The position numbers were made by a program, and so were the translations under genes. A stretch of DNA of 8,617 nt from positions 1-8,617 of the forward strand of contig URTZ01000083.1 in assembly GCA_900550825.1 (NCBI GenBank), read 5' to 3'. The notes below the pieces were generated by a model that had not been told where the DNA came from, did not search any database, and saw only the letters and a list, made by a program, of their open reading frames with translations. Positions 6,698 to 8,617 of this stretch are shown in pieces. Source of the DNA: an uncultured Collinsella sp. GTDB taxonomy: Bacteria; Actinomycetota; Coriobacteriia; Coriobacteriales; Coriobacteriaceae. Within the stretch, counting starts at the first letter, position 1; every line of letters starts with the position of its first letter.

Positions 6698-7385
6698 CGA
6701 GCAGATGACTGCCGCCGAGGGCCTGGATTTTGTGCCCTATACCCGTCCGACCGGCACCGATACGGCCGAGCCGCTCAAGATCGGTGTGCTCATCAGCGGT
6801 TCGGGTACCAACCTGCAGGCGCTGATCGATCTGATCGCCGCCGGCAAGCTCAACGCTTCGATTGAGCTTGTGGTGTCGAGCCGTCCTTCGGCTAAGGGTT
6901 TGCAGCGCGCTGAGCGCGCGGGCATCCAGACGCTTACGCTGTCCAAGGATGTCTATGCCGATCCTATCGCTGCTGACGAAATCATCGCGCATGAGCTGCT
7001 CGAGCGCGGCTGCGAATATGTGGTCATGGCCGGCTACATGCGCATGGTGCACACGCCGCTGCTGGCGGCGTTCCCCAACCGCGTGGTCAACTTGCATCCG
7101 GCGCTGCTGCCGAGCTTTACCGGTGCGCATGCGATTGACGACGCCTTTGCGCGCGGCGTCAAGGTGACCGGCGTGACCGTGCATTTTGCCAACGAGATTT
7201 ACGACAACGGTCCCATCATCGCCCAGCGTGCGCTGGCTGTTGAGGAGGGCTGGGACGTCGACACGCTCGAGGAGCACATCCATGCGATCGAGCATGTGCT
7301 GTATCCCGAGGTCGTGCAGATGCTCGCCGACGGTCGCGTTCACGTGCTGGAGAACGGCAAGGTCGCCGTGGATCCTGCGAAATAA
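6687..7385 (+). CDS. purN: Phosphoribosylglycinamide formyltransferase (GART, PurN)
   Basis: PurN transfers a formyl group from 10-formyltetrahydrofolate to GAR, giving FGAR. IGVLISGSGTNLQALID (32-48) is the GAR-binding start of the Rossmann-like domain. VMAGYMRMVHTPLL is followed by VVNLHPALLPSF, with the catalytic Asn135 and His137. VTVHFANEIYDNGPII supplies the catalytic aspartate at about 173. The C-terminal AIEHVLYPEVVQML matches the family. At 232 residues it is longer than E. coli PurN mainly because of about 30 extra N-terminal residues. The start ATG 6687 lies inside the end of purM, with only a weak AAGG 12 bases upstream, so translation is probably coupled to purM; ATG 6705 in the same frame is the alternative. 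An intrinsic terminator follows within 12 bases. Confidence 0.96.
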   Translation: MSANEQMTAAEGLDFVPYTRPTGTDTAEPLKIGVLISGSGTNLQALIDLIAAGKLNASIELVVSSRPSAKGLQRAERAGIQTLTLSKDVYADPIAADEIIAHELLERGCEYVVMAGYMRMVHTPLLAAFPNRVVNLHPALLPSFTGAHAIDDAFARGVKVTGVTVHFANEIYDNGPIIAQRALAVEEGWDVDTLEEHIHAIEHVLYPEVVQMLADGRVHVLENGKVAVDPAK

Positions 7386-7396
7386 TGACTCGCCGT

Positions 7397-7437
7397 AAAG
7401 GCGGTTGGGTGTAGCAAATACGTCCAGCCGCCTTTTT
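7397..7437 (+). terminator. Intrinsic terminator of the purF-purM-purN block
   Basis: AAAGGCGG (7397-7404) pairs with CCGCCTTT (7428-7435), and the stem extends inward through TTGGG / TCCAG with two G-U pairs to about 13 bp. The loop is about 13 bases, and a run of five T (7433-7437) follows. It starts 12 bases after the purN stop. Confidence 0.9.
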
Positions 7438-7527
7438 ATTGCGCCACGTGTCGCCTGGCTTAGTTGAATTGAGTAGTTAGCTCTTCTTGCCTGTCAATTA
7501 CAACAATCGTCTCTTGTGTGGAGAACG

Positions 7528-7572
7528 AAGCTTTCCGCCTTGAGATTAACTGGGAAAACGACCGGAAAGCTT
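7528..7572. repeat. Perfect 10-bp inverted repeat upstream of the AlbA_2 gene
   Basis: AAGCTTTCCG (7528-7537) is repeated as its exact reverse complement, CGGAAAGCTT (7563-7572), with 25 bases between. No T-run follows on + that would make it a terminator. The right arm touches the candidate -35, so a two-site operator for a dimeric regulator, perhaps the downstream winged-helix protein itself, is possible. A simple structural hairpin is the alternative. Confidence 0.55.
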
Positions 7573-7599
7573 GGCCTTCTGCTTCTAATTAGGCATAAT
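7571..7599 (+). promoter_or_regulatory. Candidate promoter of the AlbA_2/ATPase gene
   Basis: TTGGCC (7571-7576, four of six to TTGACA), a 17-base spacer and CATAAT (7594-7599, five of six to TATAAT) make the best two-box promoter in the window. The start site would be near 7606, about 70 bases before ATG 7676. The first box overlaps the right arm of the dyad at 7563-7572. Confidence 0.5.
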
Positions 7600-7675
7600 T
7601 CTATTTATCATCTATCTAACATCTTGTTTTCAAAAATGAGCGAAAGAGGCTGGTTCAATAGGTGAAGCAGATGGC

Positions 7676-8617
7676 ATGGAGCTGATTTATTCACTTATCG
7701 GCTATCCTGATGAAACCGAGTGGCTTGAGTTTAAAGAGAGTAATAGCGATCCCGTTAGAACGGGGCGTGATATCTCAGCGCTTGCAAATGCTGCCGCTTA
7801 CTGCGGCCGCGCATATGCCTATAAGATCTGGGGTGTGAGCGACGGTACTCATGAGCTTGTGGGCACCCAGTTCAACCCATATCATGCAAAGGGCAAGGGA
7901 AACCAAGAGCTTTTGATGTGGCTCAAGCTTGCGCTCTCAAACAATGCGAATTACGAGTTTGCGGTTCTTAATCATGAGGCAAAGCACTTTGTGGTGCTGA
8001 AAGTGCACGCCGCGACCGCTCAGCCGGTCTATTTTGATAAGACAGCCTACATTCGAGAGGGCTCTTCCACGGCAGAACTGGTTCCCGGTAGTGCACGAGA
8101 GGCGGAGCTGTGGCGTCGCTTGCAGGCAGGGAACGCGGAGCTCGCTGTAGTTGAGAGAGATCTGACATCTCGAGAGGTCGCCGAGATACTAGATGTTGAT
8201 GCGTATTTTGAGTTGTGCAGATTGAGAAGACCTGTCGATTTGGACGGAGTGTTGCTTGCTCTTTGTGAACAAGAGCTGATTCGTCGTCAAGATAACGGCC
8301 GATATAGTGTGACGCGCTTGGGAATGCTTCTGGTGGGAAAAAAGCTCTCTCGCTACCCGGAGCTCAGGAAACGCATGCTGCGAATCGTGCGATATGCGGG
8401 AAAAGGCAGTTTTGACATTGTCGGGGATACTGAAATCGACAAGGGTTACGCTTTGGCGCTTCCACAGGCTGAACAGCTGGTCATGTCGATGATTCCTGCT
8501 GTTGAGGCACTGGATGGCGCATTTCGACGCATTCAGACGGCTTATCCTCAAAGGGCGATTCGCGAGTTACTGTCAAACGCCGTGATTCATCAAGACATTG
8601 CTGACAATACGGCGGGG
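7676..8617 (+). CDS. AlbA_2 (Schlafen-type) domain / GHKL ATPase-like protein, 3' end outside window
   Basis: The 314 codons seen are open to the window edge. Residues about 10-135 match the AlbA_2 domain: ETEWLEFKES, DISALANAAAY, YKIWGVSDGTHELVGTQF, then KGNQELLMWLKLAL and YIREGSST. Residues about 165-225 look like a winged-helix region (SREVAEILDV, LLALCEQELIRRQDNGRYSVTRLGMLLVG). The end, AIRELLSNAVIHQD (294-307), is the N-box start of a GHKL-type ATPase domain (HATPase_c_4), cut by the window. Such proteins are usually called ATP-binding or predicted transcriptional regulators; their biochemical role is poorly known, and some relatives sit in mobile or defence regions. ATG 7676 follows AGGTGAAG at about ten bases; an in-frame stop lies just upstream (7637-7639). 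The codons AGA, ATA and CTA, rare in the purine genes, and the lower GC suggest horizontal acquisition. Confidence 0.85.
   Translation, partial: MELIYSLIGYPDETEWLEFKESNSDPVRTGRDISALANAAAYCGRAYAYKIWGVSDGTHELVGTQFNPYHAKGKGNQELLMWLKLALSNNANYEFAVLNHEAKHFVVLKVHAATAQPVYFDKTAYIREGSSTAELVPGSAREAELWRRLQAGNAELAVVERDLTSREVAEILDVDAYFELCRLRRPVDLDGVLLALCEQELIRRQDNGRYSVTRLGMLLVGKKLSRYPELRKRMLRIVRYAGKGSFDIVGDTEIDKGYALALPQAEQLVMSMIPAVEALDGAFRRIQTAYPQRAIRELLSNAVIHQDIADNTAG

Larger units (their letters stand above)
7438..7675. other. AT-rich intergenic spacer
   Basis: This stretch separates the purine block from the AlbA_2 gene and is clearly richer in A and T than the DNA to its left. I find no convincing gene, tRNA or other RNA gene. 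It contains a dyad at 7528-7572, a candidate promoter at 7571-7599 and a nine-codon ORF at 7636-7665 that is probably chance. The change of composition begins here, just after the purN terminator. Confidence 0.6.

Noticed and set aside
7636..7665. Nine-codon ORF (MSERGWFNR) ending on the ribosome binding site of the AlbA_2 gene
   Set aside because: It could be a leader peptide, but it has no clear ribosome binding site, no regulatory codon run and is short enough to be chance.
8189..8551. 120-codon minus-strand frame inside the last gene
   Set aside because: It is antisense to the AlbA_2/ATPase coding sequence, which is open throughout and carries recognisable motifs.

Overview
The window looks like chromosomal DNA of a high-GC, Gram-positive-like bacterium. 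Class Coriobacteriia, perhaps near Collinsella, is my best guess from gene content, codon bias and the style of the intergenic repeats, but no marker gene here proves it. Most of the window (about 1 to 7440) is ordinary housekeeping DNA: GC-rich, strongly codon-biased and tightly packed. The last 1.2 kb is visibly more AT-rich and uses codons that are rare elsewhere.

Layout. Positions 1-60 form a long, perfect-armed inverted repeat. A probable promoter and leader hairpins (about 100-145) precede purE. Then, all on +, come a class B sortase with a long basic disordered tail and a small, divergent MoaE-like protein. A strong bidirectional terminator (2183-2221) separates these from a convergent minus-strand gene for a multi-pass membrane protein with a CmpB-type (putative ABC transporter permease) C-terminal domain. 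A 294-base divergent promoter region follows, then purF, purM and purN on +, with purM and purN overlapping by 11 bases, closed by an intrinsic terminator at 7397-7437. After a 290-base AT-rich spacer comes the start of an AlbA_2 (Schlafen-type) / GHKL-ATPase protein, cut by the window end.

How the genes work together. PurF (step 1), PurN (step 3), PurM (step 5) and PurE (carboxyaminoimidazole step) all belong to de novo IMP synthesis. The other pathway enzymes, including PurK, which normally partners class I PurE, are not in the window. The sortase, MoaE-like protein and membrane protein have no obvious purine role; they sit between the two purine blocks. No sortase substrate and no other molybdopterin gene is visible.

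I do not see a clear unknown multi-gene system. The items most worth a second look are the MoaE-like protein with substituted active-site positions, the PurF glutaminase-domain insertion, the 1-60 palindromic element with a possible partial relative after purF, and the atypical-composition AlbA_2/ATPase gene with a dyad touching its candidate promoter.
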